Positions 1 to 14,909 are shown, counted from the first letter of the stretch. The stretch is 64,000 nucleotides of DNA from Paramacrobiotus metropolitanus (GCF_019649055.1 NW_026570364.1:241929-305928), one strand, 5' to 3'. Notes: a model not told the origin generated them from the sequence alone. Program-made: numbers and translations.

Positions 1-382
1 GTCTCATCCGTACACGAAGAATTACAATAAGACGATTGAATATACAAAAATTTGGATCCAAAAATGAAAGACTATTCCGAATCACATAATACGGAACCCA
101 AGTAAGACAGACACTTATTTTTGCGGCAGTAGACACTTAATCTAGCTGCTTTATATTATTCCTGGTTTTTTTTAGTTTAATTTTAATTATATTTAATTAC
201 AATTTTTCGGGAACATTGTTTGACTACTATTTCGTTCCGTGCTAGTGTTACTCTCACTCTGGAATGTTAAATCTGTCAATATTGTGATACAAAATTTGGA
301 TTTAAATGGTCATTTTTCTACGTTTCTAAAGGACCCTTTTCTGCACAATTGTGGTCAGGGTGAAATATTTTTCGTTGAATAG

Positions 383-2314
<1,932 letters not shown>

Positions 2315-2742
2315 AGAGAAATGGTGGGAAACGTTGTATGCAGCACGTTGGTCAGTCTTTCGAATGATTATTCGCGAGAGTGTAGTTTTACTGCGGTTCC
2401 TCCTGCGGTAAATGCCAGTTATGTATTCTGAATTTTTTGTTGGGTGAACAGAATTTTCTGAGAATCAAACTATTTACTCTGCCGTATTTTTTATGCAAAA
2501 AGCCGAACATGTTTTCGCTGTTTGTGTATATAGTGAATTTAGCAAACGGAATTTTCCTCGTTCGAATATTTTCAAATTTTTTATTTAATACTGCATCGCA
2601 CATATAACGTCATCAGTACAAACGAAATTAAAACTACGCGTACGCGTAGATAAGACAACTGCGCCATATTTAAACAGATTAAACACGAGATATAAAAATA
2701 CACAAGAACGTGGTCCTGAGCCGTGGCCGTCCGTCCATCGGC

Positions 2743-3241
2743 CTACTGCAACTTGCGGCAATGGCCGCGTCCGGGCCTAGTGTTCTTGGAAGTCAAGGTC
2801 TCGCAGGTCAGCCGCAGTTTCTTGGTGGAGCAGCATGGCAGATCGGGGCCGCAGTCTCCTCCCAGTTCCTTCTGGCAAGCGGCCTCAGTCGACGCGAACT
2901 GCAAATTAAAACTTGGATTATTGTGATTTTTATTTTAAACAAAAATTTGTTTTTTTACAGCACTAATAGAATGGTATCTGTAACGCATATCTATTATATG
3001 CTTTAGTATATGCAGTTATGCATATGGTGATCGCGGGATACGGTATAATCACTGTTATTAAGAAAAATTAAATAGATACATGCAGGAGGCGATCATCAGA
3101 TTACCCATTTTCGCAGATCAATTATAAGAGTTTTTGTTACGATCAGATCATTTATCAGCAAAAGAACGATTTTACAAAGATTTTACTTACCATGGCGGCC
3201 ACCATGACGACGAAAAGCACGCACCAGCGTAAAAAGTTCAT
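2743..3241 (-). CDS. Small secreted six-cysteine (knottin-like) peptide
   Basis: Two exons on the minus strand: 3191-3241 (17 codons starting MNFLRWCVLFVV, a hydrophobic signal peptide; donor GTAAGT) and 2743-2898 (51 residues plus stop TAG; acceptor TTTGCAG). The intron is 292 bp, phase 0. The mature part has six cysteines spaced C-x7-C-x5-CC-x8-C-x14-C, the order typical of inhibitor cystine knots, with GGDC and DLPCC in the first half. Knottins serve as hormones, defence peptides, protease inhibitors or venom components; nothing here says which. A TATA-like box lies about 150 bp upstream of the ATG. The signal exon matches that of the gene at 13078 (MNFLR start, same phase, same donor). 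The product is 68 aa. I know of no named homologue. Confidence 0.7.
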
Positions 3242-3388
3242 AATGACGACTTGACGAGTAGAAGAGTTAGTCCAGCGAAAGGTCACAGGTCGTTATAGAA
3301 AACGCTAATTTCGTATGATATTCCGGCCGTAATCACCAAACCAGATTGCACTTTGCGACAAAACAGAAATGGTAAGTTAAAAACACTG

Positions 3389-3396
3389 CTTATATA
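3389..3396 (-). promoter_or_regulatory. TATA-like box of the knottin-like peptide gene
   Basis: TATATAAG reads on the minus strand about 150 bp upstream of the ATG at 3241. The other two genes of this type have an equivalent box 124-143 bp upstream of the start position, so a shared promoter layout is likely. Confidence 0.45.
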
Positions 3397-4149
3397 CCTC
3401 CAATAGCCTTGGTCCGTGTAGCCCTACCACAAAAAACGCTACTCTGAAAATTGTACTAAGTAAGTCCGGTTTGTAATCTGCATGGAACGACACACACCCG
3501 CATTGACTTAGAACAAAGAACTTTGTACGTGCAGCGGTGGTCCTTTCAGTGAAAAAGATAGCAAGATCCGGCGATGCGGTCACATTCATTGAGAATAATC
3601 GGAGTTAGTATCCTTGTACTGCGCCACGGGATTAGCGAAATAATTCCACCGAGAAGGCATTATGTGTGAAAGAAGGTTGGCATTTGAACTCTCATGCCAT
3701 ACGCGCAATGAAGCTGATTGGGTGACCTTTTTCAGAAACAGGGGATTTCTGAAAAACTGCATAAATTACACGTGCTGCTGCATCACCGAATATCCTGCAC
3801 CAGACTACAGCTTCTCTTTGTAAGCTATTTTTAAAAATTATCTTGGCTGCAATGCCGGCAACTTGGCTGAAAATTACATTATGCGTATAACCGCAGTCTT
3901 TCCCAGGTGGCAACATTCCGCACGATGATGTTTTTTACCCATTTATTGCTGACCTTCATAACGGAGTCCCAAGACCATCTGTATATATCGAACCTCCTCA
4001 TAGTCAAATATTAGGAAGTAAATACATCGTACCGACTTCTTGTAACCTTGCAGATGACACGTACCTCGATGCCGGCATTGTTGAGGTGTACCTGATCTGA
4101 CAGAATGAGATTTGTTCTCTAGGGCTTATCGATTAGACCAATTTCGTGC

Positions 4150-4675
4150 GGCCAATGTCAAAACGCCGGCAGAATTTCCTGCAGACCGAATTTTTGGGTG
4201 GTCAAACCGCCGACCGAATTTTCTGCCGGCAGAATTTTTTCAACATTCTTAACTTCAAGTATGTCGTATTTCAAATATTATAAAAATATTACCTGGCACA
4301 CGGTCTGTTACTCGCGCTGATATATATAAGAATTTAGAAGGGATCAGACTAACTCACACTTCGGTGTTATCATGACGCAGTGGCATTGTTGAACACTTTG
4401 TTTATCTCTTTTGCGCTGTTCTTTGTGTTCTCTTCCGAGCTTTCTTTCTGTGCAAGCTGTCAATGCAACATCAAAAGTGTGCCACTAAAGATACTGCACT
4501 TATATCAGCGCGAGTAACAGACCGTGTGCCAGGTAATATTTTTATAATATTTGAAATACGACTTACTTGAAGTTAAAAATGTTGAAAAAATTCTGCCGGC
4601 AGAAAATTCGGTCGGCGTTTTGACCACACAAAAATTCGGTCGGCAGGAAATTCTGCCGGCGTTTTGACATTGGCC
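4150..4675. mobile_element. Non-autonomous fold-back (MULE-like) element with 9-bp target duplication
   Basis: Two inverted arms of about 176 bp (4150-4325 and 4500-4675) face each other across a 174-bp spacer. Both ends read GGCCAATGTCAAAACGCCGG inward. The arms contain internal repeats of a CGGCAGAATT/ACCGAATTTT motif. The flanks carry a perfect 9-bp direct repeat, ATTTCGTGC, at 4141-4149 and 4676-4684. Long terminal inverted repeats with a 9-bp target duplication are characteristic of Mutator-like elements. There is no open reading frame for a transposase, so this is a deletion derivative or MITE. Confidence 0.85.
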
Positions 4676-5703
4676 ATTTCGTGCATGGAGAGCTTGCTTT
4701 TGATACTGAACGGCGTGTCTTCCTAAAAGTTTTGTCTGGTGAAATTATTTTTAGCGCACGTGGCGGCTGTCAAAGCGATTCCGAGGCTCGAGCAGTGTAC
4801 CGCTATGATAATGTTTAATGCGTGATTATTACGAGTACTGAAGTTTTACGGATCTCTGCATGAGATAATCCATAGACACAAGAATTTCAAAAAAGGCAAT
4901 TTGCTACTATTACTGCGGACCTACTCTGTACATAAAAATTTTATTGAATTTTATTCGTCGTTAGCGTAAAAGCAGCACTGTACAGACTGTACTGCACTAG
5001 TGCATTACATACATATTGTACCTTGGGAAAGTACGCAAGTTATGTACGTATCGTAGCGTTTGGTATTGGAGAGGTACCGTTGTCACAGCATTTTAAACTC
5101 TTTCCAAGGGTTACAGATCTCTAGACATATTATTAAAAACTTTTGGAAAGCAGCAGTAAAGATTGATAAATTATTGAGTTTTATAACGTACGTATATCAG
5201 TGTGTTTTTCACAATGATAACAGGAAGAAAAAAATGAAAATATAAAAATAAGAACTGAAAAGGCGATTAGGTAGGCCTATCACAATGGTGTCGAGATACG
5301 ATTTTGTGTCATGCATTAAAAATCGGCGCACGTGAAACTACGATTCTACGACAACAAATCATCCATGGGATGATATTGGCTAATTAAAGGATGCTAACTA
5401 CGTATTCGTAGCGAAACACCGAAATGCTAAAAATCTAAAAACGTTGGTAGACCGCTTTATAACGAGGGAACCAAGGAGGATTTCCTGGGCGGCGTATAGC
5501 TCTGGCCGCGTTTCTTTAGCCGGCTCTGACGTCTTAAACGACCGCTTCCTACAAAAAAAATCATGCCTTTTTTAAACCGTTTTTGGTCACTGGCAATTTT
5601 AGACTAAAATCTGTAAGCCTGCTTAAAATCCGGAATATATAGCTAGCCGCAAGGACCAAACGGGAATCAAGGGTTGCCTACTGGATTAATCACTTAATTC
5701 AGC
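4676..5703. other. Intergenic, no gene seen
   Basis: This AT-rich stretch lies between the fold-back element and the 3' end of the TRH-receptor-like gene. No reading frame longer than about 60 codons shows protein-like content. The last few hundred bases are likely 3' UTR of the minus-strand receptor. Confidence 0.5.
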
Positions 5704-8700
5704 TCAGTTACTAAACCGTGAAAAAAATCCCACTACCGTACTGCGGCAGGTGATACCTCGATGCCGGCAGCAGATAATCCGGATAAAAGCCATTCGAAAC
5801 CGTTTGCTCATGGCGTTGTACAGGAATGGATTCATGCTGCAGTTGATAAAAATGAGGGATTTGGCAAACAGCATGAACCAGATATTCAGCCAGGGTTTCT
5901 CCGTAAACGTGTTGTACACCAGTAGACCGCGATAGGGCAACCAGGAGATGGCAAAGGCCACCACGACGATGGCGAGCATTTTGGTCACCTGCGGGCAAGA
6001 TTAAAGGTCAATCCCGAGTCAAGGTTAAGGAATTTCTTTTCCGTATAGCGAGCGATAAATTATTCTTTCGCTAAGAAATTGTGATAGCTATTTACGTATA
6101 CTCCATTTTTAGCGGATAAAAGTAAACTGTGATTTTGCTTGTATTTTACGAAACGTTTTTCACTGTTAGGCGTTTGATTTTGGTAAATCTTTGACCTCTT
6201 TTATTATCCACAGTTAGTGTAGGGACTACACTATTTGTTAATTATTATTTAAGAGTGTCTTGACATGTTGTAAATTTAAATCATTTTTAAGTACTTCGAC
6301 CGCGGAAGCCGGTATGTCGTTTTCGTGGCTGTTACCGCGTTTACAAAATATGTCCAGTATTTTTAGATTGAACATCGTAGAGTAGAGGCTTATGCTGTCC
6401 GATTGAGTTTCCGGATTTCAGACAAAGGCGATGCAAGAATATTAAAATCAGTCGGTCGAAGCAACACCAACAAAACTGTTATTAAAATTTTTATTTTAAA
6501 GCTGTGATAAATCAATGAGTACCAATGGAATGAATGAATGAGACCTTTTATATAAAGTTTCGAATAAAAATGATTTTATTTTCGAAGCAAATTATTATTG
6601 CAGCTGATGTGGGCATGACGTTACCTGCGCATGCGACTGATCGGGATTGGAGTACCTCCTGGCCACATCGCCGCTGGACATCCGTGTCGAACTGTCCCGG
6701 TACAGCGCCGGATTGGAGCGCTTCACCACAAAACTCCCGCCACTCCCCATGGACACCATGGACGGGCGCCGGATACTGCCGCACCGGCGTCCTTCGCTCA
6801 TCTCCTTACTCCGCGCTTTCAACACCGAGGTGATCTTGAAGTAGAAGATCATCGCGGCGATCAAGGGGATGACGTAGAACAGGCAAATGTCGCCGATGAA
6901 CAGCACCATGTACGTGCGTCGTGATAGACGCAGATCGCAGGTGTCGATGCCGGCGTAGGTGGGATGCGGCTGGACTTTGGTCAGGCCTAGCCAGGGCGCA
7001 GAATACAGGATGCAGCCGATCCATAGGATGCAGATGATCTTCTTTGCGCGTTGGACACTGCAGATTTTCTTGGCTAAGAGGGGATGACAGATCACCACGT
7101 AGCGCTCAACGCTGAAGGCGGTAATACTGAAAAATTAAATTAAAAATGTTTCATGTACGGGCTAATGTTTAGTCGCAGGGAGAGTCATAGGCGTTCAAAA
7201 TCAACTGAGCTACATAATTTTCAATTTTGTTCACACTAGAGGATCGTCTGCTCTTAGTACTCGTATATACAATATTTTGTTGGCTCAAGCTGACCAACGA
7301 ACTCAATAACATTTAATGCAGTTATAATTGAGTAATACAATAACAAAATTATGCACAACACTGACAACAGTTTAGGTATAAAAAAAATAAAATGTTTGCA
7401 ACGAATCAAAAATTTTGCCTATGCCTATAAACTGTAGTGTCATCATACTTTCGGTTAAAACATCAGTGCAAAATCAGTTTAGGATAGTAATGTTTACATA
7501 CAAAAATTGTATTAGAAACCAGTGTTTTTCTTTCAATGGCAAATTCCGTAAAGACGCACATGTAAAATGTTAATTAACCCAACCCCAAACAATAGATTAA
7601 TATAAACAATAAATGATTTATTTATAAACGTATTCCCAAGAGATGCAAGGATAAGCGATAATCAGCGCTACCGGATACGTAATGGAATTCTGGCACTACA
7701 GTCAGTTGTTGACGAGTGATGAGGTAAATGATTGAAAGATTAATGGACACTCGTTTCGACATTTACGCTGCATATATATTTAAGTACCTTAAACTGCCAG
7801 CGTTAATGCCCAAAAAGTTTCCGAATATCAGCAGTGAACAACCGGGTTGGCCCAGCACCCACTGACGCCCGTATAGATGATAAGAGACAACGGCTTCCGG
7901 GACGGCCGAGACCAGTGCCACCAAATCGGCACACGCTAATGACACCTGTAAAATGTAGCCGGTTTAGCGTCACGTCAATGTTTATGATACTTGTGCAATT
8001 ATACGCGACATTAAGGACCCCAGAGCGGAATCGCTGCTTATGTAACGTCGAGGTCTAAGTGCTTTTTACGGTATTCCCGGTAACGCACTCTTCAGCGCAT
8101 ATGTTACCGAAAACGTGCGACAGACATATTTTGTCTTAATAACAAAATGGAAAAAATTAAACAGTCAGGAAGAAAAAACCGGAAATCGATTAACAGCTTA
8201 TTGAAATTTGTATGGTGGTTTGCGGTTTCTGCAGTTTTACTGTGCCTTGACAAAACTTATAGCCGGCAAAAAACTTGCCGTAATCTAATATACACTGTCG
8301 AAGTTATAAGGATTAACTTTTATGGATAATGGAAGTATAAGTCAAATCAAGGACACAACTGCCAAAATTTTTTTTTCAACACCACTAAAATACTCGTAAA
8401 TGCATCTTTTGTATGGTTTGCTTTTTTCTGACATGTGCAAGACAGAACGTGGGTGTAGTATAGTGACCAAACGAGAGAAAAGAGCGTGGTACTCGCGATT
8501 TGAATTGGATTATATTGTCAAAGTATAAATAAATTGCTAGACAATCTAGTTCGGCTAAACTTTAACGAGATGCTCTTGTAAAGTCTTGTTGTCATTTCAG
8601 CAACATCCAATTCACATTGAAACTGGTATCACCCTGCGGGATTAAACAATCATCCACGCGGGCCAGTGCCGGAGACTAGCTGTTGCTTTATGGTAATGGG

Positions 8701-10275
8701 AATAATTATCATTTTGATTTATTGCTCCATTTTGCCGGTTGCACGGCGCCCGCAGCACACACGATCAACGGAAACCGGCATGGATTGGCAGATCTACGTA
8801 CAAGTGCTGTGCTAGAAGTCCATTCAAAAAAACCTACGTCAATTTGTGACACGCACATACTATCAAAAGGGGCGGTTTACGACCGATAACTTTGTCCTGT
8901 GACCTTTCACTATATGAAAAGCTGCAAATCAATGTGTCCCGGCAAAATGGAATTTTTGCGATAAATCTGATTGGGACCCGGACATGACCTATTTTGAGTA
9001 CTGCCAGCTGGAAAGTGTTCAAATTTTTTTTTGCATTCGCATAATTTTGTGCGGTTTACATAAGCAAGCTGTTGTATCAGCAATTTACAAGTACTACATG
9101 TCGATTTAAATACATTAGCCGTGAAATTAAATTATTCCGGGTAACATGGTATAGTGTAACAGCTGTAGAGAAAATTATTCCGGGAAGATCAGGGGGAATG
9201 CTCAGTGGAATTTCAAGACCAGACGCACTTGGATAAAAAATCGACATGGGTAATGTGATCTATCACAAACAAGATAATAAGCTGCCAGTGTAATCATAGA
9301 GGAAATTAAAGCTGTGTTGCGTATGTATGTGTCGACGTAACGGTTTAACACAACCATTAATAGTGGGAAGTGGGGTGGTTTTCTCTTGAATATGAGGTGA
9401 GGTATAATTTTATAGGACGGGATAATTAATCTGGACTACTTGCAATACATACGCAGTCTGGTTGCACCTTACATTACGCAGTGGTAATTTAATACTCCTG
9501 ACCTTAAAACAACAAAATCGGAAATTAATTAATAACCTCTGTGTAATAGTTCCGCGTATTAATTTCCGTTGGCCTCGGTCATGAATAATTGGAATTACTC
9601 ATGCCGGGGTTTTTTCTCGCACAACCTAATTTAATTTGCAGTATATTAAAGCCAATGACCGGGCGAGTTGAACATAATTAACGGTAACATAATTAAACGC
9701 CTTCTTTTGGTATTCTGATCGATCGCGTTTGAAAAAAATTAAAAATTACGAACATACAATTTCGTTTATATAACACATACCAATGTATATTATACGATTG
9801 TAACATGATTCTCTTGTATCATATTTTTATATATTTTGTATTTGTGTATACTTAATTGTAACCTAAGTCGCTTATAACATATTTTTTTAATTCTCGATCA
9901 ATAAAAAAGAAAAATATTTCAAAAGTCTTAAAAAATTTAAAACAGAAAACGAGAAACACTTTTGAAATGCAAGAATTACGGAACATGCAAAAATATAGTT
10001 CGTACCAAGTAACAGTACGTCGGTACATGCAGTGACCGGGTCCGGTGTACGACAACCAGCAGCAGAATATTCCCCCAGAATCCCAGCAGAAATATCGTTG
10101 AATGCAGTACGGTGGCGGCAATACGGTAGGACGTGGGAAAGAGCTGCGGTGTCTGCTTGTCCATCTGCTGCTGCAGCATCCACTGCCGTAAAGATTCATT
10201 AAGCATCGTCATCTGGATTAATCCCAATCCGGTCTGATTGATGCGGGCAATAACGTCGGAATTAACAGTTGCCAT
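5704..10275 (-). CDS. TRH-receptor-like class A GPCR, complete
   Basis: Four exons on the minus strand: 10006-10275, 7788-7945, 6625-7126 and 5704-5988 (stop TGA). All phases agree and give 404 aa. The start ATG at 10275 was chosen as the first Met in a frame whose upstream part has only a non-ATG opening. The extracellular tail has Asn-glycosylation sites (NQT, NES). Landmarks: TM1 GFWGNILLLVVV; TM2 SLACADLVAL; TM3 Cys in GQPGCS; ERY motif in SVERYVVICHP; ECL2 Cys in GIDTCDL; TM6 FAISWLPYRGLLVYN; TM7 NCSMNPFLYN (NPxxY). RAKKII after TM3 and VTKMLAIVVVAF entering TM6 are very close to vertebrate thyrotropin-releasing-hormone receptors, which bind a short peptide and signal through Gq. The third intracellular loop is Ser/Arg rich. 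The introns, one of them 2 kb, hold no other gene. A TRH/EFLamide-type ligand is inferred from the family. Confidence 0.92.
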
Positions 10276-12935
10276 AACATGCCATAACACAATTATTGAT
10301 AATCGCCGAAATGCCGGCCCACTGTCTGCTGACAATTAACCAAAGTCATCCGGGACGCCATAATTTATAAAGGCAGTATTATATGGTACATTTTGGTTGT
10401 TGTTGTTGAAAAACACAAGGTCGTTATGTAAACAAAAATAACAGCGCAGGTAATGATCCGCGAAAAAACGTTAAGCACCGGCGGGTCACTCCGTAATACC
10501 GTAGCGTAGTGTTAGTAACGCTTATCACCGGCGCGATCGGGAGGAAAAGTGGCGCGCGCGCGATGATGGTCGAGGCGATGTAGCGGAATTGCACTCCAAT
10601 GGGGATTACAATAATCATCAACTTGATCAGTTAATGATGTGTCGCAAAATGCCGGGGATCCCCAATCATGGGTGTTTGATTGCTAGCAGCGCCAAGGCCA
10701 ACCCGGCGCGACGCGTCGGGATATGTGCGTAGACGTACACTCGCGTAGTCGAAGATGATGTACGAGAGCGGTGCAGCTGTAACAACATCCTTAGTTTCCC
10801 ACATACGGTGTATATATCGCCACAGACATCCGTGTGTGGTGAGTGATCACGAGGAGGAGTGCCGATAATACCGGGTCTTAACGGGATAAAGTGTCCGTCT
10901 CAATCCGTACTCAGTTTATAAAAGTTTATGCAACGTACAGATACTGACAAAACTAATGCTTAAATTTGAAAAAATATTATCAGTACTCGAGTACAAATAC
11001 AATAATTTTTTGCTCCTTCGAGAAATGCACAATCTCTTGCAGCTTTTTTAAGCAATAAAGACAGAAAAACCGTAGAGTAATGGCGCGTGTACCACTATAG
11101 CTACATCCGATCAAGCCCTGCGTTACGAATATGTTGCGCTAATCAAGCTAAACTAATTTATATTTATTACTCGTAATACTTTTTTGCAATTTTGGACTTT
11201 TATTTCGTCAGTTTGCTCAATTTGTACTGGACAATAACAGACCGAACGGCCAGAATCTTAAACTTCAATTAATACAGATATAGCATTAGCTGTTTTAAAT
11301 TCTTGATGTAGATTAAGTTTTGGTAAATTATTTATAAATGGTAGAATTTAAGCTTTGAGTGTATTAATTTAATGTAAAAAAAACGCAGTAAAAAACACTG
11401 GGTACGCCACCTTATTGCAGTTAATTGTATGTTGACTTTTAATAAGATGACAAACATTGGTACCGAATTCTGCAATCTGCAACGCAGTAATAATATTATT
11501 ATTGCCTTTCCTTATATGAAAGATTTAAGTTAACCCTTTTCATATTAAACTAGCGGTTGTTGTAAATTCGGATGAGCTGTGATAAAGCCACATCCCAGTT
11601 ATTAACGGAACGAGACGGAGGTGGCGACCCGCCTCGTCTCGGGATAGGATTACCACAGCCGCATCACCGTCGTGTGACATGCAAAGCTGGCTGTGGTGAA
11701 ATGTTGCGGCAATAAATGCCGTTACTAATTAGATGATGGCCGTGTTGAAAATAGTTAGCCACATGTCGCTGGTATGCTGTGTGTTAATTATAGACAAAAT
11801 GCGCATTACTCGAAAACTGCAACGGTCGAGCGTCGGTGCATGCATATCTGTATGTCAACATTGGCATTGATCAGGCTGGCGAATTGCTGCAGTACAAAAA
11901 TGTAACAATTATTTTTAGGATGCAGTGCTGGCGAAGAGCATCATCTTGGAAGTGCTGTTCTTTTCGTTGGCGACACGATATTAGCATGTGTGCATGCGTG
12001 TGTTGACTAATTGGTGCAAATTACGCTCGGGGAACAGAATTATTCATCATAACACAACATCCAGCCTGACTTATAATTGCACGTGGGTTTGCAGCCGCGG
12101 TCTTGCGTGAAAATGTGCCATAGAGCGTGCTATAATTACTGTGGCGAAAAACGTGACCTTACTCTCGCGAGCCATGCGCGGCATGACCTGGCCGGATGCG
12201 ATTTTCAATAGGCTGTTTTTCCCCTGATTAGACGCATTTATAAGCGGATTATGCAGCTAATTTGCATACCTGGAGGATTGGGGCCCTGTACGCATCCAGG
12301 TTCTCTCGAAATTCTACGAAAGAAAACATCTACGGCTGTAATTAGCCGGCTACACCTACAGAAGATCCGCCTAGGTGCGGCAAAATCTTACAAACAACAT
12401 TTGCAGAGTCTGCTGCTATCCACTTCAGCCTTTTGGCGGGTCTGCTCTCGTTAATGCCTTACTGCTTATTATGCAAGGTATTCGGCACAGCTGTAACTGC
12501 ATCGTATTTAAAATGGCGTAGCAGATAACACTAAGAAATCACACAACTCGTATTTCCGTGAAGAAACCTACAAATGGTTCGTCCCATTATTTACATTATC
12601 GCTGCATAATCGTTAGCTACAGCAAACGCGAGAAAGGTCACTTAGTTGTTTACGTTTCTGTACGTGCTCGTGCACGGTGTATGTGAGACATCGCGTGTAC
12701 ACTTTTTATGCCGTTTCGTCGCTTGTTAAATAGGTCCCCTGCTGTGCAGGCCAAACATTTCTGGTCGTGATATAATGAAGAACACCTTAAGCGTCTAGTA
12801 AACTGTTGATGCCTCAAAAATATTTACAAATTTATCGAACAAGGCGCCATTAAAAATGCCGCATCACGGTATAGTGCGAAAAAAACAAACAACAAAGTGA
12901 CCAAGGAGCGGTTACTTTATTTACCGTAACACCCG
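10276..12935. other. Intergenic region between divergent genes, no gene seen
   Basis: This is about 2.7 kb between the receptor start (minus) and the peptide gene at 13078 (plus). It should hold the receptor promoter and 5' UTR. There is a GC-rich patch at about 11600-11690 and short inverted repeats, but no supported coding exon on either strand. Confidence 0.5.
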
Positions 12936-12944
12936 TATATAAAA
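12936..12944 (+). promoter_or_regulatory. TATA-like box of the secreted peptide gene at 13078
   Basis: TATATAAAA lies 142 bp upstream of the ATG, matching the spacing seen in the two related genes. Confidence 0.45.
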
Positions 12945-13077
12945 CACCCGTGAACACAATTCATTATTAAAAAATTCATTTCGTGATCTAAACTATTCTG
13001 GCAATTCTATCGGCTTGCGTAGATTCATAATATAATTACGCTATATACGCTGTGCGGCAGAGACTGTAACGACGACC

Positions 13078-13457
13078 ATGAATTTTCTACGAATTTGCTT
13101 ATGTTTTTTTGTGATATTCCTTGCAGTCGTGGTAAGTCTGCGCAGTGGAAAGGAGTTAAAATTAACTTGGTGTCTTCCGATTTTGAACTTTTGAGGCGAT
13201 CGGTTTTAAGGATTTATTATTACGTTTACTGGTTTTTGCAGAGCGGTGCCGACGAACAGAAGCAGCATCAACATCAGCATAAAAACAACCAAAAGCAGCA
13301 TCACAAGAATACGCACACTAATGGCAAAAACAGAAACACGGACAGAAACGCAGACAGGAACGTGGTCCGGAATAATATCGTCACGGTGCCGGTTGCCGAT
13401 TGCCACGATGGGGAGATATGTCGCGAAGGAGCGCGGTGTGTGGCTACAGATACATAA
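13078..13457 (+). CDS. Small secreted peptide precursor with GEIC cysteine motif
   Basis: Two exons: 13078-13131 (18 codons, MNFLRICLCFFVIFLAVV, a signal peptide; donor GTAAGT) and 13242-13457 (71 residues plus TAA; acceptor TTTGCAG). The intron is 110 bp, phase 0. The mature part is first a His/Gln/Asn/Lys/Arg-rich low-complexity spacer of about 45 residues. It ends in a compact module with three cysteines, C-x5-C-x5-C, containing DGEICREGARCV. The product is 89 aa. The signal exon resembles that of the minus-strand gene at 3241, and the C-terminal module recurs in the damaged copy at 15690. The polar spacer suggests a cleaved propeptide or a metal-binding stretch (inference). Function is unknown; I know of no family name. 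Confidence 0.65.
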
Positions 13458-14712
13458 TGTATGAGCCTCTTCACAAGAAATTACTGCTTGTTCCAAGTTT
13501 TTATTGTTAAAATGAATTTAAAGGATGATGACATTATTGGAAGTGGGTTAATTGTGCACCAAAAGGTTATGGATATCTCATTATATGCCATGCGCTGCAG
13601 GCGCAGCTTGATTTACATTCGGAAGCCTTGTAAATGTTGCAATAAATGTATTTACGAAAACCTTCATGCATGTACAGTAAAATGAACTTCGTTGCGGTCT
13701 AGATAATTCCAAATTAACAATGGTAATATGGTATATATTAACATAAATAGCTGCGACGGCTGCTGTGCATTATCTTCGTCTGTGGCCTACATGGTTGAAA
13801 GCGATGGCGCATGCCTGTATTTGTCCCGCGTGGCACTCTTGCCGCTTGCGTCATAGCTCATCGAGCTGGGCCAATTTCCATATACTGTATCTAATAATTA
13901 GTGGATTTCGCAATGCCAGAAAGCCGGTCGATTCAGAACCAGAGTACATACTAAAAATATGTTTATAAAATTGAAAAATACATCGGTAAGTATTATTAAA
14001 TTGCGGGATATTATTTTTTTACATATATTATAAGTTTATAACGCCCGACAGTTGAGTGACCTTTATTCCGGCATCGGCAATTACACAATCTTTGATGGCA
14101 TTCAGAGGCCCCCTCCTCGATGTGAGGCGCACGGAAGCATGGATCGAGGCATACAGACATAAAAATTATACGAAATTTGCGGCTGTCTCTTCTTCAGTTG
14201 GACAAACTGTTGAAACTTTTAAACTGTATTTTCACCGGCTGCATTTATTGCTCATTTATGGAACTGCGCTATAGCGGTTGCACTGCAATCTGCTTGGGAG
14301 AAAAACAAAATACTTTTGGTCAGATCATAGATCTTCTGCTTCCCAGCCCCTAAGGAACAAGAATTAAGGGATGAGACAACTGCAATTCCGATGACAGAAA
14401 CATTTGATAATTCTCATAATTTATGGTTTTACCAAACAAAATTTTCCTGGGTAGCCAAAGTTCAGAGAATATTGCGTACGGGCTACCACATTGACCAGGA
14501 CGAAAGACAATCCTTGACATATGACCACATATGGTACCCAGGCGATTTTACGATTTTTAATGCCTGTTGTCTTCGGACAGCAGCGCCTATGGTAGCCAAA
14601 CTCTGTTGGCAGCGATCAGGCTGGTCGCTGTTGAAGGGTATCTCCATCCACTAAGGGACAGGCCAAGCGGCGGATGGAATTTATGGAATGGGATACATGG
14701 CCGCCTGCTTCG

Positions 14713-14778
14713 GTGGCATGCCGTGGGAACTTGTGCTGCGAATGCAACATCGCAGCGCACGATCCCACGGCATGCCAC
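14713..14778. repeat. Inverted repeat, 66-nt hairpin
   Basis: GTGGCATGCCGTGGGA at the left pairs perfectly with TCCCACGGCATGCCAC at the right. Inside, GTGCTGCGA pairs with TCGCAGCGCAC apart from a bulge, leaving a loop of about 8 nt. The length resembles a microRNA precursor or a small fold-back element. No target duplication is visible. Confidence 0.6.
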
Positions 14779-14866
14779 TTATATTAGGAAAAGTAAAACC
14801 CAAAAAATTATTCGGCTCGACCGAATTATTCGGCTCTAACCGGGCCAGTTTAAAAAAAAGAAAGGG

Positions 14867-14909
14867 TTATCTGCATTGTTCGCCCAACCCGGGCGAACAA
14901 TGCAGATAA
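14867..14909. repeat. Perfect 19-bp hairpin
   Basis: TTATCTGCATTGTTCGCCC (14867-14885) pairs perfectly with 14891-14909 around a 5-nt loop. It sits about 90 bp from the hairpin at 14713 and follows a short direct repeat (ATTATTCGGCTC, twice, 14805-14836). Confidence 0.65.

Noticed and set aside
11591-11650. GC-rich stem near CGAGACGGAGG/CCTCGTCTCG
   Set aside because: Bulged short stem in an otherwise ordinary intergenic region; not distinctive enough to call an RNA.
13742-13857. Possible Cys-rich exon (SCDGCCALSSS...) after the peptide gene
   Set aside because: No leader exon or donor could be paired with it, and cysteine spacing does not match the neighbours.
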